The notes under the pieces were generated by a model. That model worked only from the letters and a program-made list of their open reading frames with translations, did no database searches and had not been told where the DNA came from. From NCBI RefSeq assembly GCF_024723255.1, contig NZ_JANIAC010000006.1:1-64000 (forward strand): a stretch of 64,000 nucleotides of DNA. The letters are read 5' to 3'. Each line of letters opens with the position of its first letter. The first letter of the stretch is position 1. Below are positions 20,164 through 28,979 of the stretch, one piece after another. Origin of the DNA: Aestuariibaculum sp. M13 (GTDB taxonomy: Bacteria; Bacteroidota; Bacteroidia; Flavobacteriales; Flavobacteriaceae). Made by a program: the position numbers and the translations under genes.

Positions 20164-20240
20164 ACAATAATTTTAATATAAAATAGTATTGAATTCGAGG
20201 TTAACTCGAAGTATTTAATTCTCGATTGTCGAGTAAAACC

Positions 20241-21800
20241 ATGGTTACTACAAATTATTTAGTTATTGGTTCGGGTGTTGCCGGATTAACGTTTTCAGTT
20301 AAAATTGCTGAAAAATTTCCTGAAAGAAAGGTCATTATTGTTACTAAGGCAAACGAAGACGAATCGAATACTAAATATGCGCAAGGCGGTGTAGCCATAG
20401 TGCTTGATAAGGAAAACGATTCGTTTAAAAAGCATATAAAAGATACTTTAATTGCCGGTGACGGACTTTGTAAAGAGGACGTGGTTAAAATGGTGATTAA
20501 AGAAGGGCCAGAACGCCTAGAAGAGTTGTTACTTTGGGGTGCAAATTTCGATTTGGACGCCGAGGGAGAATTCGATTTAGGTAAAGAAGGTGGGCATTCC
20601 GAATATCGTGTGGTACATCATAAAGATATCACAGGATATGAAATAGAGCGTGCTTTATTAATGCGTGTGCATCAGTTGCCAAATATTACTATTTTACCCC
20701 ATCATTTTGCTTTAGATTTAATCACCAATCACCATATTGAAGGTGCGGATCCTGAAGAGTTGAAATGTTATGGCGCTTATGTCTTTGATCAAGAGACCGG
20801 AGAGATTTCAACAATAAAGGCAAATAGTACCTTGTTAGCGGCCGGAGGTATTGGTTGTGTTTACGGGCATACTACAAATCCGGTAATTGCTACAGGCGAT
20901 GGAATTGCCATGGCATACCGAGCTAAGGCTCGAATTAAAGATATGGAGTTTGTACAGTTTCATCCAACGGCATTGTACGATGCAAAAGGGGAATCTTCAT
21001 TTTTAATTTCTGAAGCGGTTCGAGGTTTTGGTGCTTATTTGAGAAATGGTGAAGGCGAACGTTTTATGTTAAAATATGACGATCGTGCTGAATTGGCATC
21101 ACGAGATATTGTATCGCAAAGTATTGACAGGGAATTAAAAAAATCGGGAGCATCTCATGTATTTTTAGATTGTACCCATTTAGATTTTCAAGCCTTCATT
21201 AAACACTTTCCGAATATTTATCAGAAATGTTTAGATAATCATATCGATATTAAAACTGATTGGATTCCTGTAGTCCCTGCATCTCATTATTTGTGTGGAG
21301 GTATTAAGGTTTCCAAAAAAGGAAAAACGACCATTGATAATTTATTTGCTTGTGGCGAATGTACAAGAACAGGCTTACATGGTGCGAATCGTTTAGCTTC
21401 TAATTCGTTATTAGAAGCTTTAGTTTATGCGCATAATATCTATAAGTATCATGTGAAACATGAGTATAAATCTGCCGATGTAGATATTCCGGATTGGAAT
21501 GATGAGGGAACGGCGATTACTAAAGAACATGTGTTAATTCAGCATAATTTAAAAGAATTACAGGCGTTGATGCGTAATTATGTGGGTATTGTAAGAAGTA
21601 ACCAGCGTTTAAATCGTGCTAAGAAGCGTTTGGAGCTAATTCATGATGAGGTTGAAGCATTTTATAAAGAATCGAAAATCACCTCGTCGCTTTGTGAACT
21701 AAGAAACATGATTAATGTTGCTCACCTTATTGTAAGCCAGTCTTTAGAACGAAAGGAAAATAAAGGCGGTTATTTCAATATCGATAACGTAAAAAAATAA
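20241..21800 (+). CDS. nadB: L-aspartate oxidase
   Basis: NadB is a flavoprotein that oxidises L-aspartate to iminoaspartate, the substrate passed to NadA. The FAD-binding GSGVAGLTFSVKIAE lies near the N-terminus. The SNTKYAQGGVA segment, HPTALY, EAVRGFGAYLRN and the C-terminal CGECTRTGLHGANRLASNSL all fit the succinate dehydrogenase/aspartate oxidase family. The open frame begins with TTG at 20226, but the ATG at 20241 (MVTTNYLVIG) gives the usual start directly before the Rossmann strand and was chosen. Length is then 519, normal for the family. It is downstream of nadA in one operon and ends in a short terminator. Confidence 0.96.
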   Translation: MVTTNYLVIGSGVAGLTFSVKIAEKFPERKVIIVTKANEDESNTKYAQGGVAIVLDKENDSFKKHIKDTLIAGDGLCKEDVVKMVIKEGPERLEELLLWGANFDLDAEGEFDLGKEGGHSEYRVVHHKDITGYEIERALLMRVHQLPNITILPHHFALDLITNHHIEGADPEELKCYGAYVFDQETGEISTIKANSTLLAAGGIGCVYGHTTNPVIATGDGIAMAYRAKARIKDMEFVQFHPTALYDAKGESSFLISEAVRGFGAYLRNGEGERFMLKYDDRAELASRDIVSQSIDRELKKSGASHVFLDCTHLDFQAFIKHFPNIYQKCLDNHIDIKTDWIPVVPASHYLCGGIKVSKKGKTTIDNLFACGECTRTGLHGANRLASNSLLEALVYAHNIYKYHVKHEYKSADVDIPDWNDEGTAITKEHVLIQHNLKELQALMRNYVGIVRSNQRLNRAKKRLELIHDEVEAFYKESKITSSLCELRNMINVAHLIVSQSLERKENKGGYFNIDNVKK

Positions 21801-21828
21801 TCAAGACCGTTTATTTAAACGGCCTTGA
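21801..21828 (+). terminator. Probable terminator of nadAB
   Basis: TCAAG-a-CCGTTT pairs with AAACGG-c-CTTGA with one mismatch directly at the nadB stop. The tail (CTTTATG) is weak in T, so strength is uncertain. Confidence 0.6.
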
Positions 21829-21856
21829 CTTTATGAAAATAATTCGTAGCAGTTAA

Positions 21857-22189
21857 TTATTTTCCCAACATTAAAAGTTCGTTACAAACAATCTCTGTAA
21901 TGTAGCGTTTATTGCCTTCTTTATCGTCGTAGCTTCGTGATGTTAACTTGCCTTCAATAGCTACTTCTTTGCCTTTACTTACATATTTTTCAATAATCTT
22001 AGCGGTATGTCCCCAGGCTATTACATTATGCCATTGGGTGTCGGTAATTTTCTCTCCCTTATTATTTGTATAACTTTCGTTAGTTGCAATAGTGAATTTG
22101 GCCAGTGTTTTGCCAGATTCTAAATTCATAATTTCAGGGTCATTTCCTAAGTTTCCAATCAACTGTACTCTGTTTCTAAGCGTATTCAT
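21857..22189 (-). CDS. ssb: Single-stranded DNA-binding protein, short form
   Basis: This is an OB-fold protein that coats single-stranded DNA. The 110 residues contain the family pattern NRVQLIGNLGNDPEI, then TIATNESY, QWHNVIAWGHTAKIIEKYVSKG and VAIEGKLTSRSYDDKEG. It stops right after the OB fold (LLMLGK) and lacks the glycine-rich linker and the acidic C-terminal tip (DDDIPF type) that recruits repair enzymes. So it may be an accessory SSB, with a full-length ssb elsewhere in the genome. It is convergent with nadB. Upstream lies an unusual triple GTTTGTA repeat. Confidence 0.9.
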   Translation of the reverse strand: MNTLRNRVQLIGNLGNDPEIMNLESGKTLAKFTIATNESYTNNKGEKITDTQWHNVIAWGHTAKIIEKYVSKGKEVAIEGKLTSRSYDDKEGNKRYITEIVCNELLMLGK

Positions 22190-22294
22190 AATTTTAAATT
22201 TAAGGTTAAACAGTTAATACTATCGAGTTCTTATGTTTCGACAAGGCAAAGGTGCGATACGGTAGAAATGTTAGTCGGTTATTACTTGTTTAAA

Positions 22295-22345
22295 TTCGTT
22301 TGTAAATGTTTGTAGTCGTTTGTAAACGAATAATTTGTATATTTA
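22295..22345 (+). promoter_or_regulatory. Triple GTTTGTA repeat and -7 element
   Basis: GTTTGTA occurs at 22298, 22308 and 22318, exactly 10 bases apart, so all copies face the same side of the helix. The block is closed by TTCGTTT at 22295-22301 and AAACGAA at 22324-22330. A -7-like TATATTTA follows at 22338-22345 for the plus-strand gene. The region is shared with the divergent ssb promoter. Confidence 0.45.
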
Positions 22346-22377
22346 GTAGATGTTGAATATGATTTTGCCTAGTCCCT

Positions 22378-22884
22378 ATGAAATATAATTTAATATTAAT
22401 ACTTCTTACTTATACTTTAATTGGTTATTCTCAAAATAAACTGACTGACGAAATTGATAAATATGTTAAGAGTATTGATTCAAACTCTGAATTAAAAGTG
22501 AGTGAATATGACTGGAATAAAATTACAGAAAGTCATGTTGATCATGGAGCAATATTAAGAATATGGAAGACAAAAAATCAAATAGTTAAAGTCGAAGAAC
22601 AATTTGAAGCTTCTTATGGTAGGTGCACAAGATTAATTTATTTGAAAAATAATAAACCAATAAAGGGAGTTGAACTTGAAGAAAATTTTGAATTTAAAAA
22701 TAATGAAATTGATTATTCGGATTTAAGTAGTCAATTCAAAATGCAAGTCTATGTAATTGGATTTAATGACTTGATAGATGAATACGAATTCGAAGCAAAA
22801 GAAGAAGGTCAAAGAAAAGTTACAGAACCCTATTGTGATTTCAATGATCTTTTTGCAATCTTAGATGAGATTACGGATTTGTAA
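22378..22884 (+). CDS. Secreted protein of unknown function
   Basis: I do not recognise this family. The 168 residues begin with a signal peptide (MKYNLILILLTYTLIGYS-Q). The mature protein is acidic, with a mixed strand pattern including RIWKTKNQIVKVEEQFEASYGR and a C-terminal helix. A charged DEYEFEAKEEGQRK stretch lies near residue 140. It has two cysteines (about 82 and 154) that could form a disulfide. It is alone on its strand and divergent from ssb. The base composition is even lower in GC than its neighbours, which may mean recent gain. A periplasmic or surface role is all that can be said. Confidence 0.7.
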   Translation: MKYNLILILLTYTLIGYSQNKLTDEIDKYVKSIDSNSELKVSEYDWNKITESHVDHGAILRIWKTKNQIVKVEEQFEASYGRCTRLIYLKNNKPIKGVELEENFEFKNNEIDYSDLSSQFKMQVYVIGFNDLIDEYEFEAKEEGQRKVTEPYCDFNDLFAILDEITDL

Positions 22885-22999
22885 AAGGGGTTGGCCACAA
22901 CACTATAACTGTAATTATAATATTTTCAATTGTGTCAATCAACTTAATTGTTAACAAGAGTGCAAAACCAAAAACAACCTAAACCGTAAAACACATACT

Positions 23000-23347
23000 A
23001 TGAAACAATGTTTAGAATGTGGTGAAAAAATTGTAGGTCGCATCGACAAGAAATTCTGCAGCGATGGTTGCCGGAATGCTTATAACAATCGGGTAAATAA
23101 GGATAGTAAAAACCTGATTCGAAATACCAATAACAGACTTCGAAAGAATCACAGAATTTTAGAACAGTTGAATCCTAATCAGAAAACCAAAACTTCCAGA
23201 GCAAAATTAATTGAAGCTGGTTTCGATTTTAATTATTTTACCAGTATCTACACTACAAAAACGGGTACTGTTTATTACTTTGTTTACGATCAAGGATACT
23301 TGCCTTTAGAAGGAGATTATTATGCTTTGGTTAAACGTGAAAGTTAG
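23000..23347 (+). CDS. Small zinc-ribbon protein
   Basis: The 115 residues start with a treble-cysteine or zinc-ribbon unit: CLECG at residues 4-8 and FCSDGCRNAYNNR at about 19-31, giving four cysteine ligands. A basic, asparagine-rich helix follows (NLIRNTNNRLRKNHRILEQL), then a hydrophobic C-terminal domain with GTVYYFVYDQGYLPLEGDYY. The first part resembles DUF2116-type ribbons seen in many Bacteroidota. Nucleic-acid binding is plausible from the basic helix but not shown. It stands alone on the plus strand with an ATG start. No signal peptide, so cytoplasmic. Confidence 0.75.
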   Translation: MKQCLECGEKIVGRIDKKFCSDGCRNAYNNRVNKDSKNLIRNTNNRLRKNHRILEQLNPNQKTKTSRAKLIEAGFDFNYFTSIYTTKTGTVYYFVYDQGYLPLEGDYYALVKRES

Positions 23348-23489
23348 AATCTGTTGTAATTAGCTTTGTCTGAGACATGGTCTAACATGGATTAACCTTG
23401 ATATTTTAATTCTAAATTTTATGCTTATCTTTATAAAGCAAGTTGCTCTAAATCATGGTAATATTAAAGTAATCTAAAATTTGAATATT

Positions 23490-24545
23490 ATGGATGTTAA
23501 ACAAGTTAAAGCTTATGGTACAGAAGCCAGTGATGCTGGTTTAGGAGAACTAAGCATTAAAAGAAGGGGAGTAACAGCGAAAGATGTTGAGATAGATATA
23601 GAGTATTGTGGAGTTTGTCATTCCGATCTTCATTTTGCAAAAAACGATTGGGGCTTTTCGGTTTACCCGGTAGTTCCCGGTCATGAAATTGTTGGAAAAG
23701 TTACTAATGTGGGGGATGCGGTTACAAATTTTAAAGTTGGTGACCTCGTGGCTGTAGGGTGTTTGGTAGATTCGTGTAGGTCGTGTTCTAATTGTGAAAA
23801 TGATTTAGAACAGTATTGTCCGGAATGGGTTGGTACCTATGGCGGTCATGACAAGTATTTTAATATGCAGACTTTTGGAGGGTATTCCGAAAGTATTGTC
23901 GTCGATGAACATTTTGTATTAAAAGTGCCCACTAACCTGAACCCGGCTGCCGTGGCACCAGTGCTTTGTGCCGGAATTACGACCTGGTCTCCTTTAAGAC
24001 ACTGGAAAGTTGGGAAGGGTAGCAAAGTGGCTGTAATTGGTTTGGGTGGACTCGGGCATATGGCTATAAAGTTGGCGAATGCTTTGGGATCCGAAGTAAC
24101 CTTATTCTCAAGATCTCCTGATAAAACAAAGGATGCTATGAACTTGGGAGCGCACAGGGTTATTATTTCTACAGATAAAGACCAAATGAATACATTTCAA
24201 GGACATTTCGATCTTATTATTGATACGGTACCATACATTCATGATGTAAACCCTTATGTCGGAACCTTGGCTACAAACGGAACTTTAGTATTAGTAGGGT
24301 ATTTAGGGCCATTAGATCCAATGTTAAATTCTGTTCCTATGATTATGGGACGTAAAACCGTTGCGGGTTCGTTAATTGGAGGCATTGCTGAAACTCAGGA
24401 ACTACTGGATTTTTGTGGAGAGCATGGTATAATTTCAGAAATTGAAGTTATCAATATTCAAGATATTAATTCAGCTTACGAGCGTATGTTGAAAAGCGAT
24501 GTTCATTATAGATTTGTAATTGATATGGCATCTTTAAAGGCTTAG
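23490..24545 (+). CDS. Zinc-dependent NAD(P) alcohol dehydrogenase (cinnamyl alcohol/YahK type)
   Basis: This is a medium-chain dehydrogenase that would reduce aldehydes or oxidise primary alcohols. The catalytic zinc ligands are Cys43 in CGVCHSDLH and His65 in PGHEIVG, with a later cysteine in APVLCAGIT. The structural zinc site is Cys96, 99, 102 and 110 in DSCRSCSNC...QYC. The Rossmann motif GLGGLGHMAIKLA lies near residue 180. An open frame begins with TTG at 23481; the ATG at 23490 (MDVKQVKAYG) is preferred. About 351 residues is the usual size. The substrate is not determined by sequence. It is convergent with the CBS gene, sharing a hairpin between them. Confidence 0.92.
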   Translation: MDVKQVKAYGTEASDAGLGELSIKRRGVTAKDVEIDIEYCGVCHSDLHFAKNDWGFSVYPVVPGHEIVGKVTNVGDAVTNFKVGDLVAVGCLVDSCRSCSNCENDLEQYCPEWVGTYGGHDKYFNMQTFGGYSESIVVDEHFVLKVPTNLNPAAVAPVLCAGITTWSPLRHWKVGKGSKVAVIGLGGLGHMAIKLANALGSEVTLFSRSPDKTKDAMNLGAHRVIISTDKDQMNTFQGHFDLIIDTVPYIHDVNPYVGTLATNGTLVLVGYLGPLDPMLNSVPMIMGRKTVAGSLIGGIAETQELLDFCGEHGIISEIEVINIQDINSAYERMLKSDVHYRFVIDMASLKA

Positions 24546-24603
24546 TTTGCAATGCTGTTATTAGAATTATACTTTTATTAATCGTAAAGATGATACAAAC
24601 AAA

Positions 24604-24636
24604 AAAGCTTTTGGAAAATGAATAACCAAAAGCTTT
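24604..24636 (-). terminator. Terminator between alcohol dehydrogenase and CBS gene
   Basis: AAAGCTTTTGG pairs with CCAAAAGCTTT around an 11-base loop. On the minus strand it continues into six T, so it mainly serves the CBS gene; it may also stop the plus-strand transcript. Confidence 0.75.
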
Positions 24637-24667
24637 AATGTTGGAAGATTTTTTGCTTATCTCTCTT

Positions 24668-25135
24668 CTACTTCCAATTTTGTCCTTTTAATTGCATGGC
24701 TGCTTTTAAAATATCTTTCTGACTAATTTGTCCTACCAGTTTGCCGTTTTCCACAATAGGAAAACGTCGTCTTTTTGCGTTTAAAAATTTACTGGCGGCG
24801 TCAAAAATATTCATATTACCATCAATAGTCTCTACATTTTTAGCCATGTAGTGTTCAATGGTTTTATCCTGCATAGGCATATTGTAATAGCGACTTTCGC
24901 TAATTTTTTTAATGCAATCTCCTTCCGAAATGATGCCAACCAATTCGTGTTTATCATTAATTACTGGTCCACCCGAAATTCTATGATGTATTAACGCTTC
25001 AATTACAGTTTCAATGGTTTGATCGGGAGTAAACGTAATCAAATCGGTAGACATGTAATCACTCACTTTTAGAGGTGTTTCATCAACCATCTGTGCTTGA
25101 TGTTTCCTCGCTCCTTGAAAACTTTTTATCCCCAT
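24668..25135 (-). CDS. CBS-domain pair protein
   Basis: A 155-residue cytoplasmic protein built almost wholly of two CBS domains, at about residues 27-75 (VSDYMSTDLITFTP...GIISEGDC) and 93-148 (IEHYMAKNVETID...GQISQKDIL). Tandem CBS pairs bind adenosine nucleotides and act as energy sensors. There is no attached catalytic or transport domain, so it must act on a partner. The first 25 residues are basic and probably disordered. The gene is alone on the minus strand. Two further CBS pairs occur in this window, in the ClC proteins near 56-58 kb, but nothing ties them together. Confidence 0.88.
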   Translation of the reverse strand: MGIKSFQGARKHQAQMVDETPLKVSDYMSTDLITFTPDQTIETVIEALIHHRISGGPVINDKHELVGIISEGDCIKKISESRYYNMPMQDKTIEHYMAKNVETIDGNMNIFDAASKFLNAKRRRFPIVENGKLVGQISQKDILKAAMQLKGQNWK

Positions 25136-25324
25136 AATATTTAATTTAGTAGTTCTAAATATAATTCTTTTTTTCTAGTAATCCTAAGAATGCCATTTTT
25201 CGTTTTTAACAATTATTAAAGTTTAAGTGAAGTGTTTTAATTTTTTAATAAGATTATTGGTAAATTTTTACTTGTGTAACTGTTAAATTTTTATAGTTTT
25301 AGCATCCTAGAAAAACAAAGACGC

Positions 25325-26038
25325 ATGAAAAGAATATTAGTATTGGTTTTATTAGTTTGTGGCATGACAATGGGAGCCCAGAGTAACTCAGATTTAATAA
25401 AACATTTTGAAGCTTATTATAAGCAAATGCAAAAGCAGGGTGATGTGCAGGGAATCATAAATGGTTTAACGCATCTAAATGTATTATCGCCATCGTTTGA
25501 ACGCTTAGACACTTTGGCTTACATATACATGAGAGAGGGGCAATATGTTCAGGCGCTTAACACCATTGGTATTGATAAAAAAATGGACGATTCGGATATG
25601 GCTTTAGAAGTAAAGGCGATTTCATTAAAAGCAGTGAAGCGTCCTGAATTGGCTATCGGATTTTTTCAGGAAATTTTTAAAAGAGACCCGAATGCTCATT
25701 TAGCTTATGAATTAGCTGAACTTAATTTACAAACACAACAGATTGAGGAAGCTGATAAAAATATTACTTATGGTTTAGCAAATGCTACAGATGATATGAA
25801 AAAGGCGTTTTACGAAACTCAACAGCCTTACGAGGTGTCTTTAAAATCTGCATTTATGTATTTACAGGCTTTATCGCTTTACAATAAAGACCGAAAAGCA
25901 AATATTGATGCAGCTGTAGATATTTTAGATGCAGCATTTAAAGAAGCGCCTAATTTTAATCTGATTCAAATTACGAAGAATGAGTTGTTAAGACAAAAAC
26001 AAATGCTTCAGGCACAGGCTACAGAAGAGAAAAAATAA
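25325..26038 (+). CDS. Exported TPR-like repeat protein
   Basis: The 237 residues start with a signal peptide (MKRILVLVLLVCGMTMGA-Q). The mature part is all helical, with TPR-like pairs such as LDTLAYIYMREGQYVQALNTI and ELAIGFFQEIFKRDPNAHLAYELAELNL. Two or three full repeats are visible from about residue 60 to 150, and a further helical region ends in a glutamine- and lysine-rich tail. A periplasmic scaffold or assembly role is usual for such proteins. It is a single gene with its own terminator. No specific partner can be named. Confidence 0.78.
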   Translation: MKRILVLVLLVCGMTMGAQSNSDLIKHFEAYYKQMQKQGDVQGIINGLTHLNVLSPSFERLDTLAYIYMREGQYVQALNTIGIDKKMDDSDMALEVKAISLKAVKRPELAIGFFQEIFKRDPNAHLAYELAELNLQTQQIEEADKNITYGLANATDDMKKAFYETQQPYEVSLKSAFMYLQALSLYNKDRKANIDAAVDILDAAFKEAPNFNLIQITKNELLRQKQMLQAQATEEKK

Positions 26039-26056
26039 ATTTAGTGTTAAAGAAGA

Positions 26057-26093
26057 AAAGGGTGTTTTCTAATTTTGAAAACACCCTTTTTTT
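26057..26093 (+). terminator. Terminator between the TPR gene and the M13 peptidase gene
   Basis: AAAGGGTGTTTTC pairs with GAAAACACCCTTT and runs into seven T on the plus strand. It ends two bases before the convergent peptidase stop and is fairly T-rich on the minus strand too. Confidence 0.85.
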
Positions 26094-26094
26094 A

Positions 26095-28188
26095 TTACCA
26101 GATTTTTACTCGTTTACTCGGTTCTAAATATAAACTGTCGGTTTCTTTAATATCAAAAGCCTGATAAAAGGCATCAACATTTAAAAGAGGTTGAACAGCT
26201 CTGGTCATACCCGGTGAGTGCGGATCGGTTTTAATTTGATTTTTTAAAGCGTCATCACGCATTTTGGTTCTCCAAACAGTCGCCCAAGACATGAAGAAAC
26301 GTTGCTCGGCAGTAAAACCGTCGATGTCTTCTGGTCTTCCATTGTCTTTAAAGCTAAGCTGTAAAGCATCGTAAGCTGCATTTACACCACCTAGGTCCCC
26401 AATATTTTCGCCAAGTGTGAATGGACCGTTAATATTGGTTTCAGGTAACACCTCAATGGCACTGTATTGATCTGCTAAATCTTTTCCTAAAGCTTCAAAC
26501 TGTGTTAAATCTTCGTCTGTCCACCAGTTGTTCAGGTTTCCGTTTTTATCATATCTCGCACCAGAATCATCAAAACAGTGTGAAATCTCATGACCTATAA
26601 CCGCACCAATACCACCGTAGTTAACAGCATCGTCTGCCTGAAAATTGAAAAATGGTGGCTGTAAAATAGCTGCAGGGAATACAATTTCGTTAAACGATGG
26701 ATTGAAGTAGGCATTAACCGTTTGTGGAGACATACCCCAACGGCTTTTATCTACTGGCTGGCCTAAATCTTCTAAATTCTTTTTATGGTTCCAGGCGCTA
26801 ACGTTAAGCATGTTTTGAGAAAAGGATCCGTTTTCATCTGTTGAACTGATTTCCAAATCGGAGTAATCTTTCCATTTATCAGGATAAGCGATTTTAACGG
26901 TTAAAGCTAAAAGTTTTTCGACAGCTTTTTCTTTCGTTTCTTCAGTCATCCAGGCTGCATTTCTAATGCGATTTTCAAAAGCTTTAATCACATTAGCAAT
27001 CATTTTTTCTGCACGCTGTTTAGCTTCAGGAGGAAAAACTTCATCTACATAAAGTTTGCCTAAGGCTTCGCCAACAGCACCGTTAACAGTTAAAAGCGCT
27101 CGTTCTTCTAAAGGACGTTGTTGTTTTGCACCACGTAATGTTTTGCCATAGAATTCCCAGTTAGCAGTTTCTATTTCGGTACTTAATGCACCTGCCGATC
27201 GGTTGAATAAAGACCAACGTAAATACGCTTTCCAGTCGTCTACATTATTTTCAGCAAGAATGTTTTGTAATGCTTCGGTATATTTTAATTCGCCAACAAT
27301 AATGGTGTCGATACTTTTAACGCCGATACCTTTAAAATAAGTATTCCAGTTAATAGCGGGAACCATATTTTGTAATTCGGCGATAGATTTAGGGTTGTAG
27401 CGTTTGCGGGCATCACGACGTTCTACCTTATCCATTTTTGGTTCGGCAAGTCGTTTTTCGAAAGCTAAAATACGTTTAGCCTGGTCGTTAGCTTCGGCTT
27501 CGGTATCTCCTAAATATTGAAGCATTTTAGTAACATGTGCCACGTAAAGTTCTCTTTTCTCTTTAGAGTCTGTATCATCTTTAACGTAATAATCTCTATC
27601 AGGAAGTCCTAAACGACCCGAACCTAAAAAGGCAGAGTTAATATTACTGTTTTTTGGGTTGGTACCTACATGAAAACCAAAGAAACCAATGCCTCCGGTA
27701 GGTTCCATTTCAATTAAAAAGTTTTGAAGGTCTTCTATATTCTGAATGGCATCAATCTTTTTTAAGTCTTTTTTAATGGGATTGATACCCATTTTATTTC
27801 TGCTTACAGTATCAATTATGGTTTTAAAAAGTTCGATAGCTTTTTGTTGGTCAGATCCCGGAAGTACTTCACTCTTTTTAATGTCTTTGTTGTCAGACAT
27901 GGCATTTTTTAAGATGGTTAGAGCGTCTTCATCGGTTTTCTTTCTTAATTCGTTAAAGCTTCCCCAACGGGTTTGGTCATCCGGAATTTCGGTAGTTGCT
28001 AACCATTTACCATTAACGAATTTGAAGAAATCGTTCTGTGGTTTTACAGAAGGATCCATAAACTCAAGGTTAATGCCAGGTGTCTGGGCAACTTCGGTGG
28101 TTTCGGTTTTTGTTTCGTTTTTACACGAAGCTACAGCCAAGACCAACGATAAGCCTAAGAAAGGCTTAAGATTTAAGTTTGTTTTCAT
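26095..28188 (-). CDS. M13 family zinc endopeptidase, lipoprotein
   Basis: A neprilysin/PepO-type metallopeptidase that cuts oligopeptides in the periplasm or at the outer membrane. The signal peptide ends in a lipobox (AVASC) with Cys22, so it is lipid anchored. The zinc site is HEISH at residues 533-537, with the third ligand Glu594 in ENIGDLGG. The NAYFNPSFNEIVFPAAILQPPFF segment before it is a family hallmark. The C-terminus ends in the usual RVKIW. The 697-residue length is normal. A lipoprotein of unknown function lies upstream on the same strand with a 116-base gap, and may or may not share its transcript. Confidence 0.94.
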   Translation of the reverse strand: MKTNLNLKPFLGLSLVLAVASCKNETKTETTEVAQTPGINLEFMDPSVKPQNDFFKFVNGKWLATTEIPDDQTRWGSFNELRKKTDEDALTILKNAMSDNKDIKKSEVLPGSDQQKAIELFKTIIDTVSRNKMGINPIKKDLKKIDAIQNIEDLQNFLIEMEPTGGIGFFGFHVGTNPKNSNINSAFLGSGRLGLPDRDYYVKDDTDSKEKRELYVAHVTKMLQYLGDTEAEANDQAKRILAFEKRLAEPKMDKVERRDARKRYNPKSIAELQNMVPAINWNTYFKGIGVKSIDTIIVGELKYTEALQNILAENNVDDWKAYLRWSLFNRSAGALSTEIETANWEFYGKTLRGAKQQRPLEERALLTVNGAVGEALGKLYVDEVFPPEAKQRAEKMIANVIKAFENRIRNAAWMTEETKEKAVEKLLALTVKIAYPDKWKDYSDLEISSTDENGSFSQNMLNVSAWNHKKNLEDLGQPVDKSRWGMSPQTVNAYFNPSFNEIVFPAAILQPPFFNFQADDAVNYGGIGAVIGHEISHCFDDSGARYDKNGNLNNWWTDEDLTQFEALGKDLADQYSAIEVLPETNINGPFTLGENIGDLGGVNAAYDALQLSFKDNGRPEDIDGFTAEQRFFMSWATVWRTKMRDDALKNQIKTDPHSPGMTRAVQPLLNVDAFYQAFDIKETDSLYLEPSKRVKIW

Positions 28189-28304
28189 ATGCTGATTTGG
28201 TTAAATAATGAGCCCAAGGTAGCATACTTGTCTATTAACAGGGGGTTGATTATGAAAATCTTAACACAAATTGAAAGAACAAACCTGTTAAAATGAAAAG
28301 TAGA

Positions 28305-28823
28305 TTAAGGACGTTCAAAAACGTTTTTGTCGGCCTCCATTTTTTTATTCATTTGAAGGTTTAAATTTGAAAATGAAACTAGAAATTCTTTAATCGTTGC
28401 AAGCAACTCATCTCGTTTGGTTGTTGATAACCCGGAAAAACTTTGTAGTTTATAAAGTTTGGTTTCAAAAGCGGTAATACGTGCTTTAACAGCATCGGTA
28501 TTTACTTTTTCGGGAATATTTTTATTAAAATCTTTAAGGAGAACAGTGATGGCTTCATCGTTGTCATTGAAAAAGCTGAGGTCGCCTTTTTTTACGTTGT
28601 TAACAACATCGTTAATTTGTGTGTATTCGTTCCAGCTCTGTATGGCTTCTTCTGTTTGATTATCTAATAAGAATTCGGTGTATTTAAGTTTGGCAATATC
28701 ACTTTCGGTCACTTCGTTAGTGTTTTTAGAACTATCGGTATTTTGTTCCTGGTTTTCAGATTGTTTACAAGAACTCATGATTATGATGAAAATGCCTAAA
28801 AGACTTAAAAATTTAAAATTCAT
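28305..28823 (-). CDS. Lipoprotein of unknown function
   Basis: The 172 residues have a lipoprotein signal ending in IIIMSSC, with Cys19 as the likely lipid site. A low-complexity Ser/Asn/Glu linker follows to about residue 40. The rest is helical: an early segment EAIQSWNEYTQINDVVNNV and a long helical region from about 95 to 165. No enzyme motif is visible. It could be a periplasmic helical bundle. It is upstream of the M13 peptidase on the same strand and divergent from the threonine dehydrogenase gene. Function unknown. Confidence 0.72.
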   Translation of the reverse strand: MNFKFLSLLGIFIIIMSSCKQSENQEQNTDSSKNTNEVTESDIAKLKYTEFLLDNQTEEAIQSWNEYTQINDVVNNVKKGDLSFFNDNDEAITVLLKDFNKNIPEKVNTDAVKARITAFETKLYKLQSFSGLSTTKRDELLATIKEFLVSFSNLNLQMNKKMEADKNVFERP

Positions 28824-28979
28824 AGGTTTTTAAATATAAATACAACGACAAAGATATAGGAATAGTTTATTAATCTTTAAAATAGATGGTGATGAAGTTT
28901 AAAATGTTTTCATGTAGAAATGAAAAGTTTTCAATAAAATCTTAGTAATTTTAAGTAGTACACATAAAACCTTGGTTAA

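Noticed and set aside
20226-20240. Upstream TTG start of nadB
   Set aside because: It would add five residues before the usual start; the ATG at 20241 fits the family better.
22885-22999. GGTTGGCCACAACACTATAA behind the secreted protein gene, reminiscent of dispersed intergenic repeats
   Set aside because: No second copy in this window and no clear inverted ends, so it cannot be called a repeat.
23373-23383. AGAC-ATG-GTCT inverted repeat before the alcohol dehydrogenase
   Set aside because: Arms of only four bases and no fixed relation to a promoter element.
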